Assembly (NCBI GenBank): GCA_002710785.1
Contig: PAMC01000006.1
Location: 1-33,320 of the forward strand
DNA: 33,320 nucleotides
Direction: 5' to 3'
DNA from: a bacterium
Lineage (GTDB): Bacteria > Patescibacteriota > Minisyncoccia > Phycocordibacterales > UBA918
A program made the translations under genes and the position numbers. A model generated the notes under the pieces. The model was not told the DNA's origin, did not search any database, and was given only the letters and a program-made list of their open reading frames with translations. This document shows, piece by piece, positions 20,004 to 28,664 of this stretch (position 1 is its first letter; the number at the start of each line of letters is the position of its first letter).

Positions 20004-20008
20004 TACCT

Positions 20009-20314
20009 CTACTCCCCGGTGTGGGCCTTAAAGTTGTCGATAGCGGCGTTAAATTGTTTCCAGCCGGGAATTTCCTGGATACCGGTGCTGAAAACTTCGT
20101 ACGAGGAACCAAGCGCCGCAAAGTATGGCTCGAGGAAGTAAAAGTAAAGCGCAAATGGCAACCCGATTAAGAAGATGTACCAGAACAAGCGCAACCAAAA
20201 GCCAAACAACGCATTGCGGTGTATTTTTCGTAGCAGGCCATTATTTTCTTCGAGAAGTTTGCGATTCTCCTCCATCAGCTCTTTAATCTGGGAATGCTCG
20301 TAACTTGGTGGCAT
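20009..20314 (-). CDS. hypothetical single-span membrane protein (101 aa)
   Basis: Start set at MPPSYEHSQIKELMEE, with a TACACT -10 box 6 bases upstream; the longer open frame runs through the promoter. Residues 8-30 form a short coiled coil (ELMEENRKLLEENNGLLRKI), followed by one or two membrane segments (about 36-65, FWLRLFWYIFLIGLPFALYF) and a soluble tail. No family recognised; similar small coiled-coil/TM proteins are frequent in Parcubacteria. It diverges from tRNA-Arg and appears leaderless. Confidence 0.75.
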   Translation of the reverse strand: MPPSYEHSQIKELMEENRKLLEENNGLLRKIHRNALFGFWLRLFWYIFLIGLPFALYFYFLEPYFAALGSSYEVFSTGIQEIPGWKQFNAAIDNFKAHTGE

Positions 20315-20320
20315 ACGGTA

Positions 20321-20355
20321 AGTGTAGCACCCAAAATAACCAAATATGCTAGTAT
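20321..20355. promoter_or_regulatory. divergent extended -10 promoters, 101-residue gene and tRNA-Arg
   Basis: Minus: TGCTACACT (20329-20321), 6 bases from the ATG. Plus: TGCTAGTAT (20347-20355), about 11 bases before tRNA-Arg. Confidence 0.5.
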
Positions 20356-20366
20356 TGCCCAACGTT

Positions 20367-20441
20367 GCCCCTGTAGTTCAATGGATAGAACAGCGCACTC
20401 CTAACGCGCCGATCTAGGTTCGACTCCTGGTGGGGGCACCA
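20367..20441 (+). tRNA. tRNA-Arg (CCT)
   Basis: Acceptor GCCCCTG/TGGGGGC with two G-T pairs, D-stem GTTC/GAAC, anticodon arm GCGCA-CTCCTAA-CGCGC (anticodon CCT, with an A-C mismatch closing the loop), T-arm CTAGG-TTCGACT-CCTGG. Discriminator A and an encoded CCA (20439-20441). It is the only complete tRNA here with CCA in the DNA. Confidence 0.94.
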
Positions 20442-20475
20442 GAATAGAACTTTCGGGTTCTAAACCAACTTTGTT

Positions 20476-20500
20476 ATGGGCGGCGCTACGCGCCGCCCAT
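20476..20500. repeat. 11-bp GC-rich hairpin
   Basis: ATGGGCGGCGC pairs perfectly with GCGCCGCCCAT around loop TAC. It lies 35 bases after tRNA-Arg. No T-run follows. A smaller TAGAAC/GTTCTA hairpin sits at 20446-20463. The gap 20442-20592 holds no gene that I can support. Confidence 0.6.
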
Positions 20501-20593
20501 GCGTCTGTTGGTCAGACTAAAAAATCTACAATCTTGGTGCAGAAATACTGACCTTTGCTCGAACCTATTTCGAGATGCGTTGTATAAAGACAC

Positions 20594-20619
20594 AAAAAAC
20601 CGCCGGTCGGCGGTTTTTT
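20594..20619. terminator. bidirectional terminator after the glutaredoxin gene
   Basis: AAAAAACCGCCG pairs with CGGCGGTTTTTT around a 2-base loop. It ends the minus-strand glutaredoxin transcript (stop at 20638) and possibly plus-strand transcription from tRNA-Arg. Confidence 0.85.
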
Positions 20620-20637
20620 GTTTTTGGTTGAAGAGCC

Positions 20638-20874
20638 TTACATGCCCAACAACTCCTTCACTTTCGCTTCGTCGTAGCCAACCACCACATCGTCACCAAT
20701 ACGAATGACGGGCACACCCATTTGGCCGGTCATCTCGATCATCTCTTGGCGCTTCTCGGCGTCGGTTGCAACGTCAATGTCGGTAAAAGCCACGTTATTC
20801 TCGGTAAAGAAGTCTTTGGCAGCGTGGCAGAAGTGGCACGCTGGCGTACTGTAAATCGTTACGGTTTTATCCAT
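20638..20874 (-). CDS. glutaredoxin-like thiol-disulfide protein
   Basis: 78 residues, a minimal thioredoxin fold of the glutaredoxin/NrdH type. The redox motif is TPACHFCHAAK (C13-x-x-C16), close to the CPxC/CxxC of NrdH-type redoxins. MGVPVIRIGD gives the cis-proline (P55) beside the active site. An ADAEKRQEM-like helix and YDEAKVKELL complete the fold. It would reduce disulfides, e.g. of ribonucleotide reductase, but no partner gene is nearby. TATAGA lies 7 bases before the ATG, again suggesting a leaderless transcript. Confidence 0.92.
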   Translation of the reverse strand: MDKTVTIYSTPACHFCHAAKDFFTENNVAFTDIDVATDAEKRQEMIEMTGQMGVPVIRIGDDVVVGYDEAKVKELLGM

Positions 20875-20936
20875 ACAAATATCTATACGTTATAAGCACA
20901 TACTATCATACGTACCGACGAGTGTAAGCTTTCACC

Positions 20937-21311
20937 TTAGCGCCAAAACTGCCACCATGGTGCACGGGCCGGGCTTGTAGTAGCGACGTTATTAGCTGGG
21001 ATAGGTCGCTCATCTTCAGTAATAATGACAACCGACTCCCCCTCGCGAGCAACGTCGAAATGTTTACGAATTTCGGCCTCGAGGCTACGCTCGTCTTTGA
21101 GGTACTCGACGTCTTCTTTGAGTGCGTGATATCGCTCAAGTAGCGCTTGATACTCGGCTTCGACCGCGGCTCGCCGGGATGCCATCTCACGCTCAACCTG
21201 CCAGCGCACAACTACGCTCCACCCAACCAGTACACAAAGCGCCACAATCAATAACAGTAGAGCGCGGTTTTTCCAGAGTTTTATTTGATACTGTCTGTAA
21301 CCTAAGGCCAT
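20937..21311 (-). CDS. FtsB/DivIC-like septum formation initiator protein
   Basis: 124 residues. A short basic N-terminus, one membrane span (about 17-36, LLLLIVALCVLVGWSVVV), a coiled coil (about 40-85, MASRRAAVEAEYQALLERYH and onward), then the family's conserved LKDERSLEAEIRKHFDVARE segment, followed by GESVVII. This order is that of FtsB/DivIC, bitopic proteins that join FtsL and FtsQ/DivIB in the divisome. The tail is Pro/Ala-rich and ends WWQFWR, aromatic and basic. No other divisome gene is adjacent. The start ATG lies on top of a divergent extended -10. Confidence 0.85.
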   Translation of the reverse strand: MALGYRQYQIKLWKNRALLLLIVALCVLVGWSVVVRWQVEREMASRRAAVEAEYQALLERYHALKEDVEYLKDERSLEAEIRKHFDVAREGESVVIITEDERPIPANNVATTSPARAPWWQFWR

Positions 21312-21469
21312 ATGCTATGATGTGTTTCTGTCAAAAGTAGCGTATCTGCACTCGCTTCGTATCTTTGCCTCAGTCACTGTATACAACATACGTTTCTGTC
21401 GGCAAAACTACTACTACGAGCACAGCTCCATCTACTTTGTTTGAAACCAATTGTAACACTTTAAAAGGT

Positions 21470-21586
21470 ATGTCATTTCTCTACGATAAACGAACCAAAA
21501 AAGCGATTAAATGGGTGTGGGCGGTAATTGCAATTTTGATTGCCCTCTCGATGATCTTCGCCTTCTCTGGTGGAATTGGGTACTAA
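21470..21586 (+). CDS. 38-residue single-span membrane protein
   Basis: MSFLYDKRTKKAIKWVWAVI is followed by a hydrophobic span ending FAFSGGIGY: a basic head, one transmembrane helix and a glycine-rich end. It is probably a real small gene: AAAAGG precedes the ATG, and the protein has the features of a small inner-membrane subunit. An open frame extends 35 codons upstream (from 21365) but has no good start. TGCTATGAT at 21313-21321 could be its promoter, leaving a leader of about 140 bases. Function unknown. Confidence 0.55.
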   Translation: MSFLYDKRTKKAIKWVWAVIAILIALSMIFAFSGGIGY

Positions 21587-21596
21587 AGTAGTACTC

Positions 21597-21721
21597 AAGA
21601 CGACTAAAATTGCGGCAGATACGAGGAAAAACGGGGTTTACGAGTGGAGGTGTGCTTTGTTACACACTGACTGAGTAAACCGCTGTTTTGACAAAGTAGA
21701 TGACGTTATTTTAGTCGTCTT
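21597..21721. repeat. nested inverted repeats between the 38-residue gene and lepA
   Basis: A perfect 14-bp outer repeat (21597-21610/21708-21721) whose right arm includes the last codons and stop of lepA. Inside lie GGTTTAC/GTAAACC (21635-21641/21675-21681) and GTGTG/CACAC (21650-21654/21663-21667). It folds into one long hairpin on either strand. It may be a shared terminator for the convergent genes or a structured RNA. Confidence 0.6.
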
Positions 21722-23498
21722 TTATCATTTTCATAAAGACATCGGGTGGTATATGCACATTGCCCGTACCGCGCGCCAACATCTTCTGCTTCCCTTTCTT
21801 TTGGTTTTCTAAGAGCTTCCGTTTGCGGGTAATGTCGCCACCATAGAGTTTGGCCGTCACATCTTTGCGCATGGCCGAAAGCCTTTTGGTCGCTGTCATT
21901 TTGCCCATTAGTCGAGCTTGGATCTTTGTTGCAAATTGCTGGCGCGGCAGCGTGTTGTAGAGCTTCTCGGTAATAGCTTTGGCGTCGGTTTCTGCCCGGG
22001 CAATACCTACCACACGTGAAAACGCTGGCACCAGCTCTTCGGCAACCAAGATATCGAGCCGTGTGACGGAGGCTGGTCGCAGCTCGGCAATCTCGTAGGA
22101 TAAACTCGCGTAGCCACTACTCGCGTTTTTGAGTTTATCGAAGAACCCGCGCATCAGCTCGCGCAGCGGCATCTCAATTGCCAACAGGGTGCGACCGTCG
22201 CCAAACACCTCAGTGTCGATGACGTTACCCTCGTGCTCATAAAGGAGCGTCATAATATTGCCCATGTACTCGCCGGGCATAATGATCTGACCCAGAATCC
22301 ACGGTTCGCGAATGGTTACCCGCTCGCCATGATCGGGAAATCGCGAGGCTGCGTAGATGTGCTCGACTTTCCCATCAGGCCAGGTCACCTCGTAGGAAAT
22401 CGAGGGGCTGGTGATGATAATTTCAAGATTAAACTCACGGCGCAATCGCTCAGTCACAATCTCCATGTGCAGCATACCCAAAAAACCACAGCGAAAGCCA
22501 CGGCCGAGCACACCAGAAGACTCTTCTTCGTAGGAGAGCGACGAGTCGGAGAGGCGTAGCCGATCAAGCGCTTGGCGCAGTAGCGTGAAGTCGTCTTGGC
22601 TCTCAGGAAACACACTGGCCCACACCACTGGGGGTGCTTCTTGGTAGCCAGGCAGCGGATCAGCGGTTGCTTTCTCGGGCATGAGCGTGTCACCGACGTT
22701 AGCAACACCCGGCTCTTTAATGCCCGTCACGATGTAGCCGATCTCACCTGCGCTCAAGCCATCGGCTGGCTGCTCTTGGGGAGTTAAGATGCCAACCTCG
22801 AGCGCCACAAACTGCTTGCCACTATTAGCGAAGCGTAACGCATCGCCTTTCTTAACGCTGCCATCAAATACCCGCTGGTAGACGATAATGCCGCGGTGGT
22901 TGCTGTACTCAAAGTCGAAAATGAGGCCACGGTAGGTATCGTTAGCGGCTACCTGCGGCGCAGGGATGCGGGTGCAGATGGCGTCGAGCAGCTCCGCTAC
23001 GCCCTCTCCGGTTTTACCCGAGGCTGCTAAAATGTCTTCTCGAGCGCAGTCAATGAGCGCCATAATCTCTTCTGCAACTTCGTCCAATCGAGCGTGTGGC
23101 ACATCGATTTTTGTTAAGACAGGGATAATAGTCAGCCCCTGGTCTTTGGCCATCTGGAGCGTTGTGAGCGTTTGCGCTTGCACTCCCTGGGTACTGTCGA
23201 CCAAAAGTAGCACACCCTCCACAGCATTGAGCGCGCGGGACACTTCGTACGAAAAGTCGATGTGACCGGGAGTGTCGATGAGGTTTAAAATGTACGGTGT
23301 ACCGTTGTGGGTGTATGACATTCGTGCGGGCTGCATCTTGATGGTAATGCCCCGTTCGCGCTCGAGCTCCATCGAGTCGAGCACCTGCTCTTTCATCAGA
23401 CGAGCCTCCACCGTCTGGGTCAGCTCAAGCATGCGGTCGGCCAAGGTCGACTTACCGTGATCAATGTGCGCAATGATACTGAAGTTGCGAATTTGCAT
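21711..23498 (-). CDS. lepA: elongation factor 4 (LepA), ribosome-associated GTPase
   Basis: LepA/EF4 binds ribosomes and has been linked to back-translocation and 30S biogenesis. 595 residues, normal length. GTPase motifs: AHIDHGKSTL (G1, 10-19), a ERGITIK switch I segment, DTPGHIDF (G3) and TKIDVPHAR (G4). Domain II, an EF-G-like domain with SGVLGRGFRCGFLGMLHMEI, and the LepA-specific C-terminal domain ending in the RKRKLLENQKKGKQKM helix follow. It starts 31 bases after murJ on the same strand and is probably the last gene of that operon; TAGAGT upstream may add a local promoter. Its 3' end is part of a 14-bp inverted repeat. Confidence 0.97.
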   Translation of the reverse strand: MQIRNFSIIAHIDHGKSTLADRMLELTQTVEARLMKEQVLDSMELERERGITIKMQPARMSYTHNGTPYILNLIDTPGHIDFSYEVSRALNAVEGVLLLVDSTQGVQAQTLTTLQMAKDQGLTIIPVLTKIDVPHARLDEVAEEIMALIDCAREDILAASGKTGEGVAELLDAICTRIPAPQVAANDTYRGLIFDFEYSNHRGIIVYQRVFDGSVKKGDALRFANSGKQFVALEVGILTPQEQPADGLSAGEIGYIVTGIKEPGVANVGDTLMPEKATADPLPGYQEAPPVVWASVFPESQDDFTLLRQALDRLRLSDSSLSYEEESSGVLGRGFRCGFLGMLHMEIVTERLRREFNLEIIITSPSISYEVTWPDGKVEHIYAASRFPDHGERVTIREPWILGQIIMPGEYMGNIMTLLYEHEGNVIDTEVFGDGRTLLAIEMPLRELMRGFFDKLKNASSGYASLSYEIAELRPASVTRLDILVAEELVPAFSRVVGIARAETDAKAITEKLYNTLPRQQFATKIQARLMGKMTATKRLSAMRKDVTAKLYGGDITRKRKLLENQKKGKQKMLARGTGNVHIPPDVFMKMIKDD

Positions 23499-23529
23499 AC
23501 GATAGCGAGTACTCTACCCCATCGTCTCG

Positions 23530-25203
23530 TTAAAGTACATGTTTTTGTGTCGCCACAATGTCTGTCTTGAAAATACGTCGCGAGAGTGACGCAGTCGTCT
23601 CGCTAAGCTCAGCCGAACCAAGCAGCGCGTAGGTACCAACCACACCAGCACAGCCTAACAAGCCCGCCAGAAGCCCTTGCAGGAAGATGCCGAGGAAAGT
23701 ATCGACGTTGAGCCCAGCAACAAAAAAGTTAAGTGCGAGGTACGCCACGAGCGCGCCCACAAAGCCAGCCAAAAGTGCGTGGGCGGTTACCCGCAGTGGC
23801 TCACGCCACGCAATAGCGTAGCGGTAGTGTGCGACGAGCGCAAAACAAGCCAGCTGCAGCCAAATGCCAGCAGTGTACGCAACTGCCAAGACAACTACTT
23901 CGGTGCCTGCCACGTCGCTTACCCGCAGCGCGTCGGCCACCAACGTCTGAAAGGCGCTGTGCGCAAGGTATACCGAGTGAATCCACAGTGCCAAGGCTAC
24001 CGTAGCCAGGGTGGTGCCCAAACTCACCAAAAACGGCGTCTTTGTGTCCCCGCCAGCGTAGAGAGCTCGCAAGAGGAGTAAGTTTATGCCGTGAGCGACG
24101 AGCGAGATAATGAGGAGCGCGAATACGGCGGCGGTGAGCCGCGTGTCCTCCCAGTTAAAGGCGCCAGCACCCAAAATAACCCGAACCAGCTGAGCACGAA
24201 GTACAATACACAACGCAATAATCGGCACCAACCAGAAAATTATGTGCCGCAACGCAGTCACAATGTGCTGCTGAAACTGCTCGAGCTCATTGCCGGCGTA
24301 TAGTTTGGCTAGCGTCGGAAACGCCGCAACCGAGTAGCTCACACCAATGATCGCCAACGGTACCGACTGCAGGTTAAAAGCAAATTGAAAGACGGCTACT
24401 GAGCCTACTGCCATAGCACTGGCGAGACTAACCAGCACCAACAGCGTCACCTGATTAAGCGAAAGTGTAATCGCACGCGGTACCGAGGTGGTGAGCACGT
24501 CGTAGAGCTCCGACCAGTTAAAGTACCGCTGTGGGCGAAACGAGAGCGTGCTCCCCCGAATGAGCGGCCACTGCACCGCAACGTGCCCAAGCGCACCGAG
24601 CACAACACCAAACGCAACTCCCGACAAGCCCAAAAGCGGGTACAGTGCCACAATGCCAAAAATGATACCGATGTTATAGACCAGCGGGCTAATTGCGTGG
24701 AGCACAAACCGGTTGTGGTACTGGGTAACAACACCGCAGAGGCTTGAGAGACCGAGAAATACAGGCTGCAGCAGCAAGATGCGCATCACGGTGACGAGAA
24801 GCGATTGGTCAACAATGTGCGGAAAGAGCATCTGCATGAGCCACGGCGCGGCGAGCGCCACGACGGCAGCAAGGACAGTGTACGACGCCAGAAAAAGGGT
24901 CATAATTTGCCCTAAGAGTGCTCGAGCGCGGTTTGCGTCGGCGGTTGCTTGGTGGCGCGTTACAAACGGTAGGAGAACGTACACCGAGAGTGAGGATGCA
25001 AAGAGGACAAAGAGAAGGTCGGGCACACGAAACGCTGCGTAGTAGATGTCGAGCGTGGCACCCGCCCCAAACTCACTCGCCAAGATACGGTCGCGAATGA
25101 GTGCCAGGAGCTGCGAACCAACGGCAAATATAGCCAGCACGTACGCCGCTTGGTGCAACCCTGCAACTTCCTTATACACCAAGCCCAGTACGCGTCGTAC
25201 CAT
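23530..25203 (-). CDS. murJ: lipid II flippase MurJ (MviN family)
   Basis: 557 residues with 14 predicted membrane spans, of the MOP exporter superfamily. MurJ moves lipid-linked peptidoglycan precursor across the membrane. The N-terminal block (AIFAVGSQLLALIRDRILAS, then FGAGATLDIYYAAFRVPDLL) carries the Arg and Asp residues characteristic of MviN/MurJ, with the cavity arginines in the IRDR segment. Later NLLLLRALYAGGDTKTPF is also typical. It starts 3 bases after the stop of the O-antigen-ligase-like gene and precedes lepA, so it is probably cotranscribed with both. Confidence 0.93.
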   Translation of the reverse strand: MVRRVLGLVYKEVAGLHQAAYVLAIFAVGSQLLALIRDRILASEFGAGATLDIYYAAFRVPDLLFVLFASSLSVYVLLPFVTRHQATADANRARALLGQIMTLFLASYTVLAAVVALAAPWLMQMLFPHIVDQSLLVTVMRILLLQPVFLGLSSLCGVVTQYHNRFVLHAISPLVYNIGIIFGIVALYPLLGLSGVAFGVVLGALGHVAVQWPLIRGSTLSFRPQRYFNWSELYDVLTTSVPRAITLSLNQVTLLVLVSLASAMAVGSVAVFQFAFNLQSVPLAIIGVSYSVAAFPTLAKLYAGNELEQFQQHIVTALRHIIFWLVPIIALCIVLRAQLVRVILGAGAFNWEDTRLTAAVFALLIISLVAHGINLLLLRALYAGGDTKTPFLVSLGTTLATVALALWIHSVYLAHSAFQTLVADALRVSDVAGTEVVVLAVAYTAGIWLQLACFALVAHYRYAIAWREPLRVTAHALLAGFVGALVAYLALNFFVAGLNVDTFLGIFLQGLLAGLLGCAGVVGTYALLGSAELSETTASLSRRIFKTDIVATQKHVL

Positions 25204-25206
25204 AGC

Positions 25207-27657
25207 TTACTCTTCAGTTGTTACGGCCTCGGGGGTGTTGGTAGTGGTGGTTACCAAGTCGGTCTCGGCAGCCGCCTCAGAGACGCTCTCGGGTGTTCGG
25301 TCGAGCTCTGCCTCATCGAACGGTTCCAGCGCATCAGGAGTAGAGGTTGCCGCTGCAGCAACGTCGAGCTGGCTTAGCTGCGCCGTCACCACTTCGTTAC
25401 CTGGATTAAGCTCTTGGACGCGCATGAGGTCAGCCCGGGCAGCATCGAGCTCACCAAGGGCAGCTAGCGCTAAACCACGTACGTAGCGGGCGTTAGCGTA
25501 ATCTGGGTCAAGTCGCACCGCTTCGCTAAGGGCAGCGACAGCTCGCTCAAGATCATTGTTGGCTTGGTAGAGCACACCGAGCTGGTACCAGCGAGCTGGG
25601 TTACTCGGCTCAAACGAGAGCACCGACTCAGTGACGGTGATAGCGTCGGTGACGTTACCGTCGTTGATTTCAATCTGGGCGAGCAGCAAGAGAGCTGGCG
25701 TGTAGTCACGCTTTTTCTGAATCGCTGCACTAGCTGCCTCACGAGCTGTTGCCGCGTCACCCGCAATAAGCGCCAGCTCTGCCTGGATGTAGTCTGGCTG
25801 CGGGCTCTTTGGGTCGCGCGAGCGCACCTCCTCAGCCGCTGCTTGCGCGAGCTCTAGCGCCCCCTCGACCTCTGCCTGTGCGAGCAGTGAGTACGCCTGC
25901 ACGCGAGTGTACCAGTTAGCTGGCTCAGTGGGATCGAGCTGAGTTGCGGTGTCACTCGAACGTACTGCAGCCACAGCAGAGCGTTGGAAGGCTTGCTGCT
26001 GCTCAGCGGTTGGTTCGGTTACACCAAGGAGCTGTCGCACCCGGGCAGTATGCAAAAGCGCATCGGTACGAGCGGTAGCGTCGTCTTGGTAGAGTGCAAA
26101 CGCTTCAGCAAGTTGCTGACTGATTTCTTCAACAGTACCGCCAGCTGTTAGCGCCTGGTTCTGCTTAGCTATCGCCATCAGCTGCTCAGTCATCTGCTGT
26201 AGCACCCAGATTACAGCGATCATAATAAGCACCAAGCTCGCAACCACCACAAAGCTGAGGCGTTGATTGTTAATGAGTGAGAGTGAAAAGAGCTGGCGTG
26301 GTCGGATCGAGAAGCTGAGCCCAATGTAGAGGCCAGTGAGCGCACAGCCGAGCACAAATATGGTGACACTTGGGTTTGCAAAGAACGTGCTCACCCACAT
26401 GAACATCGCGAGTACGTAGCTCGTTTGGGCTAAGCGGTAGCGGACATCTTTGTGGACGGTTTCGGTGAGTAGGAACGTGCGCACTCCCGAAATGACCAAC
26501 AGTGCCATAAAGAGCAACCACGCGGCCACACCCAAGATGCCGTTCTCGGCGGCTTGGGTCAGCGTAAAACTGTGCCCACTACTGAAGTTGGTGTCCCAGA
26601 AGATGGTCTGGTTGATAGTGTCCGATTTGTGGACACGCCAGGCATCAGCGTAGCGCCCCGGACCAACGCCAGTTAACGCATCCTCGCCCCAGACACCACG
26701 TACCACATCGAGCGACGCACGCACTGACGGACGAACCTCTACGTACGAGCTGTCAGTTGCGTTAGCGAGCCAGGTTTGCAATGTGTTACCACCTAAAAAC
26801 ACGACCATTGCGCCAAAGAAAACAACACCGGCAAACACCAGAAGCCAGCTAACACCGAATTTTGTTTCAGCTAAAAATGCCGGGGTGGGCTCGCTCTGTC
26901 GGCGCGTAATTGCCATCACCACCACCGAGAGTGAGATAATACCCAAGAGTACCCATAGCGCAGTGTTATTAATCACCAGAAGGACAAATACCGCTGCCAC
27001 AAGCGCTACGAGCATCGCCCACCGCTGCCAGCGCCTGCCGCCAGCGTGCGTGATGCTAAGCAAGAGCGCTAACACGAGGCCCGCTGCCAAAATGGCAACG
27101 TCACTCCAGCTACCGAGCGGGCTCGACGCCTGAGCTGGAAACAGGCCAAACGACAGGTCAAAACCAAGGAGGAGACGAAGCGTATGCCAAAACATCAGCA
27201 CTGCACTCGTAACCAAGAGTAACGTTGCTACCCACACTGCGGTAGCAGTGTGACGAGCAGTAATAGCCATCACCGTCAGCGTAAATATGCCGACGCCAAT
27301 TACTCCAGCCGTGTACGTACCACCAAGTATTGAGCTAAGACTGTCGCTCACGTCACCCGAGAGACCGGCGGTAACAAGCGCCGCCAAAAACACCAGCCAG
27401 CCAGCTGCCAGCGTGGCTGATGTTGGTACTTCGAGGGTACCCAGTCGCAACACCAAGAGTGCACTGACTACCAGCGCCACACAAAGAAGCACCGCCACAA
27501 TGTAGAGCTTTCCGTCCAGGAGCGGGACCGAGGTAACAGGAATAAACATAATTGGCGCAAAGCTCACCGCGCCAATCAAGCTCAGACGTGCAACCCAGGT
27601 TAAGATGCGAGCAACCGCGTCGTGTTCACTCGTCGCTTGTGGTGTAAACATCCCCAT
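25207..27657 (-). CDS. O-antigen ligase (Wzy/WaaL)-like membrane protein with C-terminal TPR repeats
   Basis: About 816 residues. The start is chosen at ATG 27657 (MGMFTPQ); 27651 is equally possible and 27693 would overlap the rnpB terminator area. Residues about 20-510 hold 12-14 membrane spans with a large outside loop containing GVGPGRYADAWRVHKSDTIN and FSSGHSFTL, the region where Wzy_C proteins keep conserved Arg/His/Asn residues. A further span near 480-510 precedes a soluble tail with four or five TPR repeats (about 580-790, e.g. ARWYQLGVLYQANNDLERAV and PDYANARYVRGLALAALGEL). The tail ends with an acidic Thr-rich stretch. Such proteins polymerise or ligate lipid-linked glycans, or act as protein O-glycosyltransferases. 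Next to murJ, a role in surface glycans is likely. Confidence 0.85.
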   Translation of the reverse strand: MGMFTPQATSEHDAVARILTWVARLSLIGAVSFAPIMFIPVTSVPLLDGKLYIVAVLLCVALVVSALLVLRLGTLEVPTSATLAAGWLVFLAALVTAGLSGDVSDSLSSILGGTYTAGVIGVGIFTLTVMAITARHTATAVWVATLLLVTSAVLMFWHTLRLLLGFDLSFGLFPAQASSPLGSWSDVAILAAGLVLALLLSITHAGGRRWQRWAMLVALVAAVFVLLVINNTALWVLLGIISLSVVVMAITRRQSEPTPAFLAETKFGVSWLLVFAGVVFFGAMVVFLGGNTLQTWLANATDSSYVEVRPSVRASLDVVRGVWGEDALTGVGPGRYADAWRVHKSDTINQTIFWDTNFSSGHSFTLTQAAENGILGVAAWLLFMALLVISGVRTFLLTETVHKDVRYRLAQTSYVLAMFMWVSTFFANPSVTIFVLGCALTGLYIGLSFSIRPRQLFSLSLINNQRLSFVVVASLVLIMIAVIWVLQQMTEQLMAIAKQNQALTAGGTVEEISQQLAEAFALYQDDATARTDALLHTARVRQLLGVTEPTAEQQQAFQRSAVAAVRSSDTATQLDPTEPANWYTRVQAYSLLAQAEVEGALELAQAAAEEVRSRDPKSPQPDYIQAELALIAGDAATAREAASAAIQKKRDYTPALLLLAQIEINDGNVTDAITVTESVLSFEPSNPARWYQLGVLYQANNDLERAVAALSEAVRLDPDYANARYVRGLALAALGELDAARADLMRVQELNPGNEVVTAQLSQLDVAAAATSTPDALEPFDEAELDRTPESVSEAAAETDLVTTTTNTPEAVTTEE

Positions 27658-27702
27658 ACGTTTCTGACTGTTTATCTTGTATCGCTTTAGCATACCACAA
27701 CC

Positions 27703-27726
27703 AAAAACTCCCCCCGAGAGGGAGTT
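27703..27726 (-). terminator. rnpB terminator
   Basis: On the minus strand AACTCCC-7-base loop-GGGAGTT followed by TTT, placed at the end of the RNase P RNA. It overlaps the region just upstream of the O-antigen-ligase-like gene, which reads in the same direction. Confidence 0.8.
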
Positions 27727-28136
27727 CTGGGCACCTATAAGCCGAATTCTGTCGCTTTTCACGAGTGAAAAGCGGATGATCATATACCTGGGGTCGACAT
27801 TGCTGTCGAGCTCCTGCGGCTCTCCTGGCACCACTTATACTTTGAAGCCTTCAAAGTATAAGTGGTGCCGGCACGGCCTTGCACACCGGTAAGGATTTAG
27901 CCGTTTCACTTCGCGTGTTGCCACGCGAGCTACTCCCAGAGGGAGCTCCATTGCTTTCGCGCCGGACGTCTCTGCTCGCACCTCTCTGCCGGTAACCGAC
28001 AGCGACGGGTGTTACCCGCTACCTTGCTACTGGTGCCGGTGGCACCAGTGTGTGTTCGGACTTTCCTCCGTGTCCTGGCGGATGCACTCTAGCGTGACTC
28101 GAGTGCATTCGCCAGGACACGGCGACCATCAGATGC
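27727..28136 (-). ncRNA. rnpB: RNase P RNA, bacterial type A
   Basis: Catalytic RNA that trims tRNA 5' ends. On the minus strand the conserved GAGGAAAGTCCGAAC element (P4/CR I) is near 28073-28050. The 3' conserved CAGAATTCGGCTTATAGG lies near 27750-27733, and these two pair to form P4. P1 pairs the two ends (GGCATCT with AGGTGCC). P3 is long: CGTGTCCTGGCG pairs with CGCCAGGACACG, capped by another hairpin. A 21-bp perfect hairpin at 27827-27869 takes the place of P12. An extended -10 TGGTATAGT (28151-28143) sits just upstream and an intrinsic terminator just downstream. Ends are estimated to within about 5 bases. Confidence 0.95.
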
Positions 28137-28142
28137 CTGGAT

Positions 28143-28151
28143 ACTATACCA
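28143..28151 (-). promoter_or_regulatory. extended -10 of rnpB
   Basis: The minus strand reads TGGTATAGT, giving a predicted start near 28136. It is the same motif shape as at hsp20, the tRNA-like element and tRNA-Glu. Confidence 0.6.
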
Positions 28152-28154
28152 CAA

Positions 28155-28658
28155 TTATATTGGTTGTAAATCATCAGGCAGAACGTCCACCGGAATCGAG
28201 GCTTGCTGTCCAACTTGTATTTTGAATGATTCCACGGTAAAAGCTGGTACTTCGAGCACAAACCGGGCTGGTACCGGAGAGCTAAAGGTGGTTGGGTACG
28301 TGTCTGGTGTCACGTTCTCCTCGATATGCACCACGGTGAAGTTTTCGTCGATCCATATCATATCGAGTGCGTAACGCATATCCTTCATCCACATACCGTA
28401 GCGATCAGATGTGTCAAAGACAAAAAGCATACCAGTCTGGTCTACCAGCGGCGCTGTATTCGAGAGACCGCGTCTCCACTCGGCTGGCTCATCGGCGACA
28501 GTAACCGAGAAGAAGACCTCAGAGATAAACATCGTGTACTGCACCCGTACCCCGAGCCAGTCGTAAATCTCTTGGTGGTAGTTAGCGTACACGTACCACA
28601 AGCTGACTAGCAGAACGCCAGCCAGAACTACAAATGAAATGATCGAATTACGTAACAT
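28155..28658 (-). CDS. DUF192 family protein, membrane-anchored
   Basis: 167 residues. An N-terminal membrane anchor (about 7-25) is followed by a DUF192 domain: ADEPAEWRRGLSNTAPLVDQ, GMLFVFDTSDRYGMWMKDMR (the family's core GMLFxF…FWMKNM type motif), LDMIWIDENFTVVHIEENV and PARFVLEVPA. DUF192 folds as a small beta-barrel and is often exported; its function is unknown. It is the last of three tightly spaced minus-strand membrane-protein genes (6 bases after the previous stop) and ends just before the rnpB promoter. Confidence 0.9.
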   Translation of the reverse strand: MLRNSIISFVVLAGVLLVSLWYVYANYHQEIYDWLGVRVQYTMFISEVFFSVTVADEPAEWRRGLSNTAPLVDQTGMLFVFDTSDRYGMWMKDMRYALDMIWIDENFTVVHIEENVTPDTYPTTFSSPVPARFVLEVPAFTVESFKIQVGQQASIPVDVLPDDLQPI

Positions 28659-28664
28659 ATCGAT

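Noticed and set aside
26270..26521. Antisense or alternative ORFs in the O-antigen-ligase-like gene
   Set aside because: Low-complexity shadow frames; the main frame has membrane spans and TPR repeats.
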